The notes under the pieces were generated by a model. It had not been told where the DNA came from. It saw only the letters and a program-made list of their open reading frames with translations, and did not search any database. DNA of 64,000 bases. It comes from Alternaria dauci (Eukaryota > Ascomycota > Dothideomycetes > Pleosporales > Pleosporaceae). This document shows positions 28,995 to 41,857 of this stretch, in pieces (position 1 is the stretch's first letter; each line of letters starts with the position of its first letter). The stretch lies in NCBI RefSeq assembly GCF_042100115.1, contig NC_091274.1, positions 3,224,001 to 3,288,000 of the forward strand, in the 5' to 3' direction. The position numbers and the translations under genes were made by a program.

Positions 28995-31900
28995 ATGTCT
29001 TTAGATCTTGCACAACAAAACGATAGCGATTACGATAACAGCAGTGCTGGAGAGGAGGACGGCCTGTACCAAGATGTGCAACCTGATGAGCACGATAGAG
29101 AACCTGACGAGCATGATGGAGAAGAATACCACGAGAGCAGCCTTGGGGACGAAGACGCAATAGCGAATAATCAACTTACCTGGGCTATTGACCACAGCGG
29201 AGGTGACCACCGACTACCTGGTGAGTTTAAGAGCATCCTACTTGTACGCATATAGTAACTACGTAGTAGTGAAGGGATTTATCAAGATGATAGACAGCCC
29301 CGAATTTAACGGCAGTAAGGCTATTGGAATGCTGCAGAAGCGATACACGATAGACTACGGATCGAGGCGCGTTGGGTCCCGACCAGCCAAGCCTGAGGAC
29401 AAATTTATCCCTGAGTTCCACCTCGACCTTATCATTATCATCGGCCGGCCGCTCCAACCCATTGTGAAGTTCTCTACGTTCTTCGACCACGTAACAATCA
29501 GCTTTAAACACTGGCGAGCTCCATACAGCGCTAAACACAGCCACGGACTGTCGTTTGATATGGAGCATCGTACCTTCCGTCTTGCAAAGGGTGGAACGCG
29601 CGAATCTTGGTTTATTGTTATGCACCCTGTCGATAGCACAGTAGACCCTCTTCTGTCAGGCAGCGAACGTCGCAAACGCCGCGAGAAGGCGTCTGAGCAC
29701 AGCGCTCTCAAACCCTCCCATGCCCTGTTCCTTACGTCGTACATTAAGAAAGTCTTCCTTACAGGCGTATTACTTGGAGAGGGTGTTGAGGCTTCTTGGA
29801 AATTGGATGGACCCCAGTCGCAATCGATCTCAATCGTCAAGTGGGAAACGTTCCAGGAGCAGTTCATGGAAGGGTGGCCAGAGTACGTGCGCAAGAACAC
29901 GCAGGATCCGTTCTAGACTGAGAACCTGCCAGCGTTCCATGCGTATGACTACGGGCAGAACCTTCCAATTGAGTTGTCTACTGAGCAACTCAATAGTCTG
30001 CCTAAGGAAACCCGGTTGCGCCCTGATGACGAGACGTCTGACTCTGATGACGAGACGTCTGACTCTGATGACGAGACGTCTGACTCTGATAGCGAGACGT
30101 CTGATTCTGGGAATGATTTGTCAAACTCTGGGAATGATTTACCAAACTCTCAGAATGATTTATCTAACTCTGAAGACGCGGCGGCTAGGTCCGAAGGCGG
30201 CGCAGAGGGGGCTACGCCCCCACAGAGCGGTACACAAACAGGCGATCCAATTCCCCCGCCGCACGACCATCAACAGCCGTTTGATAACTACACACAGGAT
30301 CTTCTACGCGCACTAGAGGACAAGTATAGACTGGAGAGCATTGAGACGGTCTCCTACGCGCTAGCGGTCGACATCCACTTAATAGCATCTTCCAACCTCC
30401 CTAACGCCTCTAATGACGTCGGTGTCATTCTCGCACCTGCGCGCTGCCTCCTTGCCAATCGCAACAACGTTGTTCGCCAATACCAACACCCGCGCGACTT
30501 TACCTTCTACCCTCTTGCCTTCCATCCATCGTACGGCAACTTCTCCTCCGCGCAGCCCCCAGCATTCCTACGCGACAACGTGCTCGCTGTAATGGAGGAC
30601 AACATGAGCTATCAGAACAACGGTGCGAGCGTGTTGACTAGTGGTTATTTTCAGGCGTACTCCAACATTAAGCGAACTATACGCCATAGCCCCGGCAACT
30701 TACTTGCTACCAAGGGCATTGCCACGGCTGCCCTGACGCTGCCAGATCAGGATGGCAACCTAAACCCTCGGGTAGCGGCGAAGCGGCAGCGTTTACTGCG
30801 GAAATTGCGAGGCGAACAGACTCCTGATAACCCTACGTCTTCCCAACCGTTCGCTCGCGAGCAACAGCGGATTAAAGCCGCTATAAAGGAAGAACTGTAC
30901 GCGTTTAGGATGGAGCAAGTTCTGTCTGTGCAGGTGTCGCAGTTAGCTGACGGTCAACGGAATTTTGCGACAGTGCTTCAACCTATCCTCCAGCTAATCC
31001 GGTACTTCTCGCTGGAACAACCTACCTACATTGATGTCCTCTTCGCGTTCAAAGAACGCATCTTTCCAAAGGTTCTCTCCTCCTTTGCTAGTCTGTTCGC
31101 GCACGCATCAGACGAGTTTTATCGTCGCTTCAAGGCTGCTGGCTCTAAAGGGCTGCCTTTTGCCCTAGCGGAAGGTGTGGCCGCATTCGATCGCCTTGGC
31201 AGCTACTGCTTTACTGGGTTCCCCCGGTCTTTAGTGGGCTCAGTGCTCGGGCCTCTCTGCACCATAGAAAGCATTGAGCAGGGTGGGTGGCCGTTTATCG
31301 ACCCCAACATGCTCAATCTGCAAGGCAGTGGCCATGCTAACCTAGTGCGTTGGCCGCGCATGGACAATGGACGACCTATTATGATGCACGTTGCTTCCAT
31401 TCGCCACCACTATGGGCCCCAGGTTGCCGCTTATTGTCACAGCGAGGTATGGTTCCGTGAGCTTGGTGGGCTCACAGGTAAAGGGCCTCGTGGCGCAGAA
31501 GAGTTCCTAGTAGAGGTGCTCGAAGAGATGTGGAAGCCGCAGACAATCGCTTTCGTAACACACCAATTCTATCGCGCTCTGAACAAGGGCGGACGGGGCA
31601 ATGCTCAAAGCGTAAGCCTAACAACACTGCAGGCACGACAGGAGGCGCAAGAGCAGGTGACGCGTTGGGCTGAAAGCGAGCACCCCTTCTCTGCAGGGTT
31701 CGTGCAATTAGCGTTTCAAATATCAGCCGCTAACACAGTACAGGGAGTACGAGTCGATCTTTCCTGTCTTTTATCCAGAAGCGACTTCGGGTTTGAGAAG
31801 CCAGACGCGACGCGACTTTGCGCAAGAGCTCTACTGGGAGTGTGTTAACAGCCATGGCCAATCTAGTAGCTACCTCTTTTCAAAGAACGCGAGCTGGTTC

Positions 31901-32870
31901 ACTGTGTTACGCGCTGCCGTGCAACACGCCAGGGCCAAGGCGATGAAGGAGGAATACTGGATCAGCGCCATAATGTCAGCTCTAGCGGCGTGCCGCATTG
32001 ACTGTGTGCCTGGTTCATACCATGGCCGATTGAGCTACCGGAGAATGACGCGGCTAGTCGGTAACGTTCCGGCCCCATCCGCTATAGCGGCGAGACCGGG
32101 CAGCCTCAAGCGGGCAGCGATTGAGGCAGTACACCAAGCAAAGCGGCGCTCGCAAACAAAGAGTACTATCGACTTTGGTTGCCAAATCCCTTTTAACGCC
32201 ATCCCGCCGCTAGTTGAAAAAGGTTTTCAGCAGTTGGACGGCCAGTTCTCAAAGTCCGGCATGAATCAGAAGGTTCGTGAACACTACCACAGAGCACGTC
32301 AGTGCCTCATCGAGTGCTTAGGTCAGCCAAAATGCGATCTAATGCTCATGTTGGTGTTAACCCTTGCATCCTCTTCAGCTACCCCTACTGTAGCGGTGAA
32401 TGCGACTGAGTTTTCCAAAGGACCAACCAAGAACTCTGAAATGTTTGCGGCCGCCTTGGTAACAAGAATGCTCTGGTCTCTTCGACCAGATTACTTCCCG
32501 TCGGAGGAAGACGATGGTTGGGTGCTTTCGGTACGGGAGATGACGAAGAAGATTGGTAAGACTTCCCTAAGAGAGGCCCTTTTCCCAAGTAAGAAGCATT
32601 GCTAACATAGTACTATCTGGGGTAGAGCACAAAGGTTGCAACAACCGCTTCCTTCGACAACTGCAATGGATTCGGGTTACTAGTGGGCGTCGAGACTCCC
32701 CAAGGAACAGCGACATAGCGATCAACTATGATTCCGTTCTTGAGAAGAGACGTACAGAGTTAATGCGACTACGGAGCGATGCTAAAGGTTTTATTCAATG
32801 CGTGTTTGGTAGTTCTGATTATGCATGGGTTGACCGATGTCATACTATTATACAGGAGTCCCCAGTGTAG
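28995..32870 (+). pseudogene. Gene B copy 2: unknown protein, same premature stop
   Basis: Proposed exons are 28995-29220, 29267-31701, 31739-32555 and 32611-32870. It carries TAG at 29914-29916 (codon 292), exactly as copy 1, and T at 30380 (Leu at codon 447, where copy 3 encodes Ser). Sharing both changes means copies 1 and 2 descend from one already mutated unit. Confidence 0.75.
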
Positions 32871-33510
32871 AGTAAGCTATTATAGCTTCCACTATAATTT
32901 TACATCTTCTCTCCTATAAAACACGTATATACTATATACATCTTCTATCCTATACAGCTTTTGAAGAGATTAATACACGTTACGTAGTGTTATGATTTTT
33001 TAAAATATTTCGTATTAACTGTAAATTCAGAAAAACACCAACCCCAATATTAACCGTACTATCGTTGTCGCATGTAATCCGTTTCTTAATCTTAACTGTG
33101 TCTCTTCTCTACTATTTACATAATTAACGTAATAGTAAAAAGACGCAGGCACTAGAGAATAGAGCCTGCGAAGTCTACATTGCATTAGTGGCTGAAGTAG
33201 CACAGTGTAGAGGCATCCTGTTACTATTCTCCGCAGGCAAAGGTAATAGCACCTTGCGCGGCAACCTTTAAGGAAAAGAGAGGAAGCCGCTATGTGTTTC
33301 GCTCTTCTTTGTAGTTATTTGTAGATTTGTAGCCTGCGGTGTTGTTGACTTATCTGTATCGCAATACGACAGCAGCTTCCTAGCAGGCTGTAATCGTCGA
33401 GAGCCACGGTACAGCCGGTGACTTAGACGACAGACCTAGCCTAACACTAAATTGGCAAGCTTCCGCAACACGGACGCATACACCCCACCTGCTAATAAGC
33501 ACCGCTATGA
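32871..33510. other. Convergent intergenic region B/C, copy 2
   Basis: Same content as 8144-8783: AT-rich 3' ends and the CGCAGGC/GCCTGCG stem-loop at 33144-33170. No gene seen. Confidence 0.55.
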
Positions 33511-35501
33511 CTAGCAACTCTCGTCTACCTCACTACTTCCGTAGAGTGTCGCTAGAAGCTCAGCATTGTGCTCTTCGAGCCCATCACTCTTTTTCCGCAG
33601 CGCATAGTTCAGGGTCGTCAGGTAACCCGGTTTATTGTTCAACCTATAGGGCTTACAGGACAGAATAATTCAAGTACCGACATCTGTCGCAATGGCGCCG
33701 GCGATGCCGGGATACTTTCCGATGCGTCAGAATCAGTGTCATCTTCGGCTTCGCTGTCTGGAATCTCTGTTAACCCCACCGCCGTAGCTAGCGCATTCGC
33801 TTCAATGCTAAGCCTCTCCTTTCCAGCAATCGGCGCACCAGTAATTCCATCCGGCCCTAGCCAGGCTTCGAGGGCCCTGCTTGCCGTGCAAATTTCCGGC
33901 CGTTCGCGCTTCACTAGCTCAAGAAAAACATCGCGCTGGTTCTTCCGCAGCACACGCTCGAGCCAATGGTTTGAGACCTCTTCGTGGGGTATGAGCAGCA
34001 GCGATCCCCAGCCTAGAGCTTGAACTATGTCGAACCATCGTGTCGCTCGCTTTAGGCGGTAACGAAAGGCTGCGTGGTCAGATTTAGATGGTGATTGGCA
34101 AACCAGATGGACCAAATATGTGATAGCCTCTGTTCGTGCCTGGCCCTTCCCGTACCTGTTGCGAGTTCTGTCGTTACTGGCTAGACGATCAGCGACCTGG
34201 ATTTCGTCGACCTTGCGAGCGTACGCCTTCCCTAGCAAAGCGAAAGCCCAGCGAGTGCCAATGTTTACAGCTGCAAGCATCGTCTCGTACCGTGTGCACA
34301 TGTCCCAGGCAAAGCAGAATGCATTGTCGGCATCAGTATGAAGTGTTGCGCTACTATCCACTGACTGCGACATTTGCGTCTGGGTAAGAACATAACGATC
34401 TACTGGTTTTACCAAGAACGGCGTGCCCTGTTTCCGCCAATTATGCAGGAACTGCGCAGCGCTGTACTGCGAGGTTGCATTTCCAAAAGCACGCGCTTTT
34501 GCTAGCATGCTGCAGGCAGTATAGTAGGGTGTTGGCGAGGCTGTATAGAAATCAGCATCTTCCGCGACTTTTTGCTTGAAGATCCAAGAGATCGTCGGCT
34601 CATCGTCTGGCGCAATGCTGCCGTACGCCATACGTTCCTGCGCAGGCATCTTCTCAGGCGGTTCCTTTAAGCCTATCGCCTCGAGCTTTATTACACGCGA
34701 TCTTTCTAGCTTTCTTGTACGCCGTAGCTCTGCAAGACGATTCTTGTTTGTAACTGTTGCGGACCTCTTTACGGATAGAGGCGTCGTCGCACTCTGGTTT
34801 TCGCTGTCCTCGTCGCTTGTTCCGCGCTCGTGTCCCCCCTCCGCTCTAGCTGTGTCTTTGCCAGCGTGTACTGTCATAGTGTTGACTTCGCTAGCCCTAG
34901 CCGTCGATTCGTCCGCGCTGTCCTCCTGTATTGCTAGGCGGTTTAAGCTGTTGGCACGGATCTCGCTGCGAATAGGCGATGAGGAGGCTGGACGTTTACG
35001 GTACGGCACAAGGTCGCCTGTAGCCCTCTGTGCTGATGGCGGTATGCTATCGTCCTTGTCTGAGTCTATAGCCATGCGGTCCTCCGCGATGCCTTCCGTT
35101 GGCGTCATTAGCCGCGCTGTAGTTAAGTTTCTAGGCTCTAGAGACTTACTACTAGCAAAGTCCATAGCAGCGCTTGTGAGACGCCCCCAATTTTCTGCGT
35201 CAAGTGTGCTGGCACCCAGCGTCTCTTTCAGCAGCCATATCGCATCTAGTGTCGAGTGGGCTATGAAAACCGGCTTGCACGCTTCGTCGTCGCCTACTTC
35301 TGGAACGATCCATCCCGCGTATCGTACATCGCCTGGTACACGGCATGGTTCTGCGAGACGACGCGCAAGAAATCTGCTGTAGGACGGGTTAGGTGGGCTG
35401 TATGCTAAGTTGTTAGCGACTGTAGCGTCCCACTGTGCAGGAAAGCCTCTTCCGCTGTGTTTATCCTGACAATGGTCACTATCGAGCTGTAACTGATCCA
35501 T
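33511..35501 (-). CDS. Gene C copy 2: unknown protein, about 650 aa
   Basis: Identical to copy 1. The start is at 35501, a candidate 38-bp intron at 33644-33681 joins the long frame to the short last exon, and the stop codon is at 33511-33513. No family recognised. Confidence 0.7.
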
Positions 35502-35945
35502 TTTAGAACCAAGGCTGACGCTCTAAGCCAGCGATTAGTGTGTGGGTAGAAAAGTAGTAAGAATAACAGCAGAGAAAAGAAGACGTGGCATGGAAAGCAG
35601 GGGGCCAGGGCGTGCCGGCAAGGTGCGGCATATAGTCGCACCGACTAACAAGGTAGAGTACGGTCCCTAATCCCAGAAGAGGTCGCGTCCTTGAGTGTAG
35701 AATACATGTTATTTCTCTTTTTAGAGTGCTATTCTTATATAATATTGAATACTAAAGTTTAGTTGTTGAAGACACGAAAGATCTCAAAGAGGTAGTCCTA
35801 GATAGGGAGGGTCGCTCTGCCTCGTACATCTAAGAGCGCAGTTCCAAATAATATAACACTAGTATTTGCCTTTAGAGGTGCAGCGTGAAGAAGGTTGGAG
35901 CGCCAGCCCTAAGGTAGTTAAAGCGTCCGAATGTTCCAGCTGCAA
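35502..35945. promoter_or_regulatory. Upstream region of gene C, copy 2
   Basis: Same as 10775-11218: no gene, likely holds the gene C promoter on the minus strand. Confidence 0.4.
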
Positions 35946-36017
35946 GGTTGCGATATGGCTTGGGACGCAAGTTGCCGCAACGGTTGGTTGCCAGCGAGGG
36001 CAAGTTACGCAGAGACC
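35946..36017. repeat. Isolated 68-bp repeat unit, copy 2
   Basis: Single diverged unit as at 11219-11290, separated from the main 68-bp array by the MITE and decayed gene. Confidence 0.8.
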
Positions 36018-36091
36018 ACGGTATGGCTTCATACACCTACTAACACCTTTTGGGCAACTCTCTGGACTGTCCAAGGTACTGCATGACAGAG

Positions 36092-36504
36092 TTGTCAACA
36101 ATCAAGCCAATCAAGCTGGGTGCCCCAGCTTAGCTTGATTAGTGGGTACCTCTACCTCAGCTTAGCTTGATTGGCTTGATGGTTAAAATTAATAAGCTTG
36201 GCTTGTTTAGCTTGATTAGCTTAACAAAATTAATCCCCCTTTCAAGAAGCTTAAAAGGGGATAGTGTAGGGGTATCCTTATATAATCTTATCACCACGTG
36301 ATCTTATCACCACGTGACCTTACTTACTTACTTTAACCTTCTTTATAGAGTATTAATTCTATCAAGCCAATCAAGCCAAACAATCAAGCTAGCTTATAGT
36401 AGCTTGTCTTAATTGATTTATACCTCTACTCTAGCTTGGCTTGATTGATACGCCAGCTTGATGCCCCAGCTTGATAGCGATCAAGCTGGCTTGATTGTTG
36501 ACAA
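36092..36504. mobile_element. MITE-like foldback element, copy 2
   Basis: Same 413-bp element with 18-bp perfect terminal inverted repeats. Identical to copy 1. Confidence 0.75.
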
Positions 36505-36924
36505 GTCTGCTGCATGAACAGACGGTTGTTGAACCAATGAACAAACTGATTCCTAATGGTTGTCGCTGTAGAGAAAACGTCGAGGTAGGCAGTATACTCA
36601 GTCCTGGACGGCACGCTGGGACTCTGCCTTGGCCACTGGTTCCTCAGATCTTCCACGAACGAGTCGATCGCCCTAGTTTGATTCTCCTGAAATGCGGCGT
36701 GCAATCCTGTCGTGATGCTGCTGTTCAGTCTCCGATTCTCGCTTTGGTAGATTCGCTTCATTGGAATCTGCAAACGCCTTGGTGTTGCACAGCACCGTGT
36801 TCCGAATCGCATTCTTGTTGAAGTCCTGTCCCTGGTCTAGCTCGTATTTCAGTGCAGTAGGTGGCTGTACCGCCGAGAGCTTATATACCCTATAGGCTGC
36901 AGCTAGAGCCTGTATCGCATCCAT
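36505..36924 (-). pseudogene. Decayed gene truncated by the MITE, copy 2
   Basis: Same frameshifted remnant as 11778-12197, starting at 36924 and running into the MITE. Confidence 0.5.
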
Positions 36925-36970
36925 GTCTGACTTTTCGGCGTAAGCCGTCGTACAAAACTATGTCATTAGA

Positions 36971-37183
36971 TCACGATATGGCTTGGGAAGCAAGTTGCCG
37001 CAACGGTTGGTTGCTAGCGAGGGCACGTTGCGAAGCGGTTGCGATATGGCTTGGGACGCAAGTTGCCGCAACGGTTGGTTGCTAGCGAGGGCACGTTGCG
37101 AAGCGGTTGCGATATGGCTTGGGACGCAAGTTGCCGCAACGGTTGGTTGCTAGCGAGGGCACATTGCGAAGCGGTTGCGAAGC
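36971..37183. repeat. 68-bp tandem repeat, 3 units (copy 2)
   Basis: Three units, the same number as copy 1. Confidence 0.92.
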
Positions 37184-37495
37184 ATGGAGTAGTATTTAGT
37201 GTGGTAGGTTGCATTCGGCCTGACTCGGAAGACCACGCGCCCGCAAGTCAGGCTGACAGCAGCGCTTCCACTCACAACGTTACCTAGGTACAGCAGTAAC
37301 TTGCTATTGCTAACAGAGGCAACTTTCTAGGCTTCCTACAGTGGCAGCAGTAGGCAATACGTACAGCGTTACTCTATGTTAGTCTGGTGCGCCTATATCG
37401 GTATTGAGTCATGGGATCGATTTTGTACTACAGACTACTTGAGAAAGTTACAGTATGTCTCCGCGATTTCCGGGCAGTCATTCCTTCAAAGTATC
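37184..37495. other. Downstream spacer of gene D, copy 2
   Basis: Same as 12457-12768; no gene or repeat recognised. Confidence 0.4.
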
Positions 37496-40400
37496 TCAGT
37501 CTTGCGCCTTTATCGTGCTCTGAAAATAGCCTTTAGCTTGGAGGTTCTTGACTATCCTCATGTCAATGGTGTCTCGGCATCCTTGAGGGGCAGTAGTTGT
37601 CAGCCATTCAACGAAGACTTCGGCGAACCTCGTATTAATGCGATGTTGGCGTTTCGCAGCCTGTTCAGCAATATGCGCGTTACTCTGAGGCTCAAGACCA
37701 TGCAAGATGTTGCCCTCTGTAAGCGATATTGACTGACACATCGCGCCCGTTGCACCCACGAGAATATAGACGCCATCGTCGACCTTGCCGCCCCCCTCAT
37801 CCCAGACCTTCTTCCACTTGGGTACTTCCTTGTCCCGTGTCACGGCGTTGTAGGCATGAACAACGTGTTTCTCTCCAAACGTTTGGCAGATGTAAGCGTA
37901 GATCAGAGCACGTGACAATGTCGAGCTCGCGAGTACGACGTACTTGGCTCTGTACTCTAGGGTTTCTCCTTGGTGTGCGCGAGGACGGGGATGGGGAATG
38001 GTCGTCTTCTTGTTGCGTAGCTCTTCCAACGTCTTGTGAATGTATGCGACCTTGGCTGAGCCCTTGCAAGCCTCCAATGCAATGTCCCAGATGAATGAGT
38101 GTCGAATTGTGTCGCTGTTCACAAGAGCTGTGCGGAGGTTTTCGTTGTTATTACTGAGACTGCGGTGAGGGTCGAGGATCCGATCTCCGATAAGCTGGTC
38201 GGCATCCCAATTGTTGATTGCGGCCATAAGGTTAGGAAAGATGCTGACATGTCGCGCAATGCGGTAGGCCTCGGAGTCTGCGACTGCGCCTGGGGGCATG
38301 GTGGGCTTGGACTTCTTGCTGCTCTCTCCCCCTTGGTCTTCCCAGGCCTCCACTTCCTTCTCGTAATGCTGTTTGACCGCGGCTAGCACGCGAGACTCTT
38401 CTTGTTCCACGTTAGCGAAGTAACACGCATCGTGCTGCAGATACGTGAAGTTGACAGTAAGCTTTGCTGTGACAACGTTGAGGGGTTTGCGCCAGGGATC
38501 CAGACTGTCGGTGTCGCGCATTATGAAACACCACCGAACCATGTCCCGAAAATTGTTCAGCATGTCCTTGATCTCGCCGGACTGGAGTTGCTTGTCGAGC
38601 GCGGACTGTACTTTGTTCTTTTCCTTCTCGGTTTTACAACGCTGCATCCCGTCGTGATACTTCTTGTAGCTATTGAGGAGCTTTCTCCACACTGCAGTAC
38701 AATCTACCCCTTTCAAATTGGCTAAAGCTTTGGCGCCTGGATCGGTGGACTGCTTTTGTACTAACCGCTGGATCACGTGGTCGGCGAATCCTAACACCAG
38801 GTCGACCCCGTTCGTGAGAGCTGTGCCCGTCTGACCTACTATACCAGTACGATGATCATTGGGCCTGTAGTCCAAAATGGGGTCGATGATGTGGGTGTAG
38901 GTTTGAGTTTTTGTACCCGGGGCGGTATGCAGCTCGTCGACCATGATTATTGCAGCGCAACCAACGAATGTGACCAACCACACCTCGACCCTCACACCTT
39001 TGTCGTCTGTCCATATTTGCATGCGACGAGCCTGCCAAGGGCCGAGACCATCAAGCGCAGGCAATCGTGAAGTGTCCATATGCGTCTTGGCGCACAGGCT
39101 CAGCTGTGCTCTCAACGCCGCCCTCTTCTTAGTATGCCTCTTGTCGGTCTTTTCTAACTGTTGTTTTAGCCTCTTGTACTGAGGGGGCGCAGAGGTATCG
39201 ACAAGCGTGCCAAAGATCTTCGTCTTCCAAGACTCGCGAGTTGAGACTATCAAGAACCTAACGCTCGTCTTTTGAGGTCTGAAGTCCGATGTCTCAGGGA
39301 CGCTGTTTGCCCATTCCTTAGTCGGGTTGTTCAACTTCCACACCTTGTTGTACTCCCCATAGGCCAATCGTGATTTCAACCAGTTAGGGCGACGGTTGAC
39401 TTCATCCCACTCTTTTGGTGTCATGCTAGAGTAGATGCTGTTCTTCGCACCGCCATAACGCTGTACAATCTCTTCGCCCGTACCGTGCAAGACTATCAGC
39501 TTCGGTGGCTTGTACTCTGATCCTTGAGCCAAGTGGGCGCTGCCACCCATGATCATACGCCATGCTTGTACCAATGTTTCAAGGCCTGCTGCACTCGCAA
39601 CAAAGTAGGTGCATCCAAACAGATTCGGCGTCTCTATCTCGTCTCCGTTCGATTTGAGAGCAGTGTAGGGGAAGTCTGGCGTCGCGCTGATGCCGAGGCG
39701 CTGGTACGATCTAGCAAAATTGAGATACCATATGAGGACATCGGTGATCGTCTTGCCCATGCCCATGTCGTCGGCGATGACAAGTGCTCCTCGGTCGCCG
39801 GCGAGGACATCCAAGCCATCCTTGGCGCCGACCAACTGATGGGGTAGCGGGTGGAAATCTGGGTTTAAGCCGACCCCAGTTCCGAGGTTGATCTGGTCGC
39901 CTTTGAGGTCGTCGAGCGCAAGGCCGAAGGTTTGCGCGGCTAAGTCCCACAAGTCTATGTTCGACTTTTGCGCGTGCGCAAAAGCAGACATACCATCCAT
40001 CTTCACCTTCATAGTGCTCGAGAAATGCGCGTTTGCCTGGGTCTTAGCTTGTTCGTTCAATGGGGGTTGTTCCGGTTCGCCTTCGTCTAACATGCATTCT
40101 TCTAGCACCTCTTCATCGTCTACGAGAATGTCCATGTTGTTACTAGACTCGCTGTCACTAGAATCGCTGCTACCACTATCGTCGCTGATATGTATTGGGT
40201 CGTCTAGTCCGCTACCGTGGTAGCTATTAGAAGGGAAGGTCTCGACAAACTTGAGAAAGGACTTAGGTGCGCTGGACGGTGGTTTGGCAGGTCTGGCGAG
40301 CGGTAGCAGATTCACGGGTGTGAACGACGAGGGTTGAAGTGTGCGGGGGAAGGCGATGCTGTTATTCCTGGACATGTATGACGAGAACGGACCTACAGGA

Positions 40401-41857
40401 TGCTGCTTGTGTGCGCTGTTGCTAGGTGTGGATTCTTCCCTCGACCAGGATAATGGATGTATGTTGGCCGCCAAATCTAGTATCTCCTTGAGTGTCTTGG
40501 GTGTAAGCTCCTTACTTTCCGGTGGGACGGCTTCGGAGGAGGCAACTTGCATGTGGGTGGCATCTTGTTGCTGGTCACCTTGCACCTCTGCTGGCGGGGC
40601 GGGCTCGGAGGAGGCAACTTGCATGTGGGTGGCATCTTGTTGCTGACCATCTTGCACCTCTGCTGGCGGGGCGGGCTCGGAGGAGGCAACTTGCATGTGG
40701 GTGGCATCTTGTTGCTGGTCACCTTGCACCTCTGCTGGCGGGGCGGGCTCGGAGGAGGCAACTTGCATGTGGGTGGCATCTTGTTGCTGACCATCTTGCA
40801 CCTCTGCTGGCGGGGCGGGCTCGGAGGAGGCAACTTGCATGTGGGTGGCATCTTGTTGCTGGTCACCTTGCACCTCTGCTGGCGGGGCGGGCTCGGAGGA
40901 GGCAACTTGCATGTGGGTGGCATCTTGTTGCTGACCATCTTGCACCTCTGCTGGCGGGACGACTTTGGAGGAGGCAACTTGCGTGTCGGTTACGTTCAAT
41001 CTAACCGTCGTGACAAACACTACGGCTGTGCCAGCTGGGATTTCTCGCATAGCAAAGTTGAATCCACCTTGGCTTCCAATTCCGATATGCTGATTTGCTC
41101 TTGGAGCGATAAACAAGCGGCCCTTGAAGTCGAATCCATCGAGTCCTAGGCCTTGCGCAGTTTCGTAGCATTGCTCAGCTTCGTCGCGTAGTTTTTCCCA
41201 GTTGGGGATGCCCTCCCAACATATGTCACTGAATTCGACCATGCTGACTACTTCGCTGATCTCTCCATCCTTTACGGCGCATATATGTACCTGTGTGTCG
41301 AGATTTGAAGCGGTTGGCATGGGAGGATTAGCAGGCTTGTCGTTGTTCGGAGTAGGCGTGAATCCTGTAGGAACGGTTCTGGATCGAGAGCGCTTAGGTG
41401 GGTGGTCTTTGGAGTTGTGCGTTGATTCTGGCGATAACTCGCGCTTTTGGAGTGTAGAGGTTGCCGTCAAGGGGTTGGGGGTTGGGGCTTTAGCATGGTC
41501 GCCTTCCGCTTTACGCTTCCTCAGGCGATTGAGAGAATGTGTGATCAACTTGCTAATCGCCATTGTCCTCCACGCCTTGGGTTCGTTGCGGAAGTCGGGT
41601 ACGGACTTCCAGACCAGGGCGTGTAGGTTCTTGTTCAGGTCTTCATTGGCAGTGTCGCTGAGCTTTGCTGCACCTCGATTGCGTGCATCGGGGTAGTTGT
41701 CCACAAGAATCTTGTCAATCGTCCTGGCTATCTCCTTTTGTCTGGTGGCGTCGTCGATGCCGAAGCCGCGGAAGATCTCTGTTTGGTTCCCCGAGTAGCT
41801 AAGGGAGCTGGGGTCGCCTGCCGGTGGATGGGCGGGTGACTGCGTGTTATCGTCCAT
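37496..41857 (-). CDS. Gene D copy 2: SNF2-type helicase-like ATPase, 1,453 aa
   Basis: Identical to copy 1, with start at 41857 and all SNF2 motifs and the 24-aa repeat array (40524-40989) unchanged. It is uninterrupted, so at least two complete gene D copies are present. Confidence 0.88.
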   Translation of the reverse strand: MDDNTQSPAHPPAGDPSSLSYSGNQTEIFRGFGIDDATRQKEIARTIDKILVDNYPDARNRGAAKLSDTANEDLNKNLHALVWKSVPDFRNEPKAWRTMAISKLITHSLNRLRKRKAEGDHAKAPTPNPLTATSTLQKRELSPESTHNSKDHPPKRSRSRTVPTGFTPTPNNDKPANPPMPTASNLDTQVHICAVKDGEISEVVSMVEFSDICWEGIPNWEKLRDEAEQCYETAQGLGLDGFDFKGRLFIAPRANQHIGIGSQGGFNFAMREIPAGTAVVFVTTVRLNVTDTQVASSKVVPPAEVQDGQQQDATHMQVASSEPAPPAEVQGDQQQDATHMQVASSEPAPPAEVQDGQQQDATHMQVASSEPAPPAEVQGDQQQDATHMQVASSEPAPPAEVQDGQQQDATHMQVASSEPAPPAEVQGDQQQDATHMQVASSEAVPPESKELTPKTLKEILDLAANIHPLSWSREESTPSNSAHKQHPVGPFSSYMSRNNSIAFPRTLQPSSFTPVNLLPLARPAKPPSSAPKSFLKFVETFPSNSYHGSGLDDPIHISDDSGSSDSSDSESSNNMDILVDDEEVLEECMLDEGEPEQPPLNEQAKTQANAHFSSTMKVKMDGMSAFAHAQKSNIDLWDLAAQTFGLALDDLKGDQINLGTGVGLNPDFHPLPHQLVGAKDGLDVLAGDRGALVIADDMGMGKTITDVLIWYLNFARSYQRLGISATPDFPYTALKSNGDEIETPNLFGCTYFVASAAGLETLVQAWRMIMGGSAHLAQGSEYKPPKLIVLHGTGEEIVQRYGGAKNSIYSSMTPKEWDEVNRRPNWLKSRLAYGEYNKVWKLNNPTKEWANSVPETSDFRPQKTSVRFLIVSTRESWKTKIFGTLVDTSAPPQYKRLKQQLEKTDKRHTKKRAALRAQLSLCAKTHMDTSRLPALDGLGPWQARRMQIWTDDKGVRVEVWLVTFVGCAAIIMVDELHTAPGTKTQTYTHIIDPILDYRPNDHRTGIVGQTGTALTNGVDLVLGFADHVIQRLVQKQSTDPGAKALANLKGVDCTAVWRKLLNSYKKYHDGMQRCKTEKEKNKVQSALDKQLQSGEIKDMLNNFRDMVRWCFIMRDTDSLDPWRKPLNVVTAKLTVNFTYLQHDACYFANVEQEESRVLAAVKQHYEKEVEAWEDQGGESSKKSKPTMPPGAVADSEAYRIARHVSIFPNLMAAINNWDADQLIGDRILDPHRSLSNNNENLRTALVNSDTIRHSFIWDIALEACKGSAKVAYIHKTLEELRNKKTTIPHPRPRAHQGETLEYRAKYVVLASSTLSRALIYAYICQTFGEKHVVHAYNAVTRDKEVPKWKKVWDEGGGKVDDGVYILVGATGAMCQSISLTEGNILHGLEPQSNAHIAEQAAKRQHRINTRFAEVFVEWLTTTAPQGCRDTIDMRIVKNLQAKGYFQSTIKAQD
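40524..40989 (-). repeat. Coding 72-bp minisatellite in gene D, copy 2
   Basis: Same number and order of units as in copy 1, including the alternating DGQQQ/GDQQQ dimer. Confidence 0.93.
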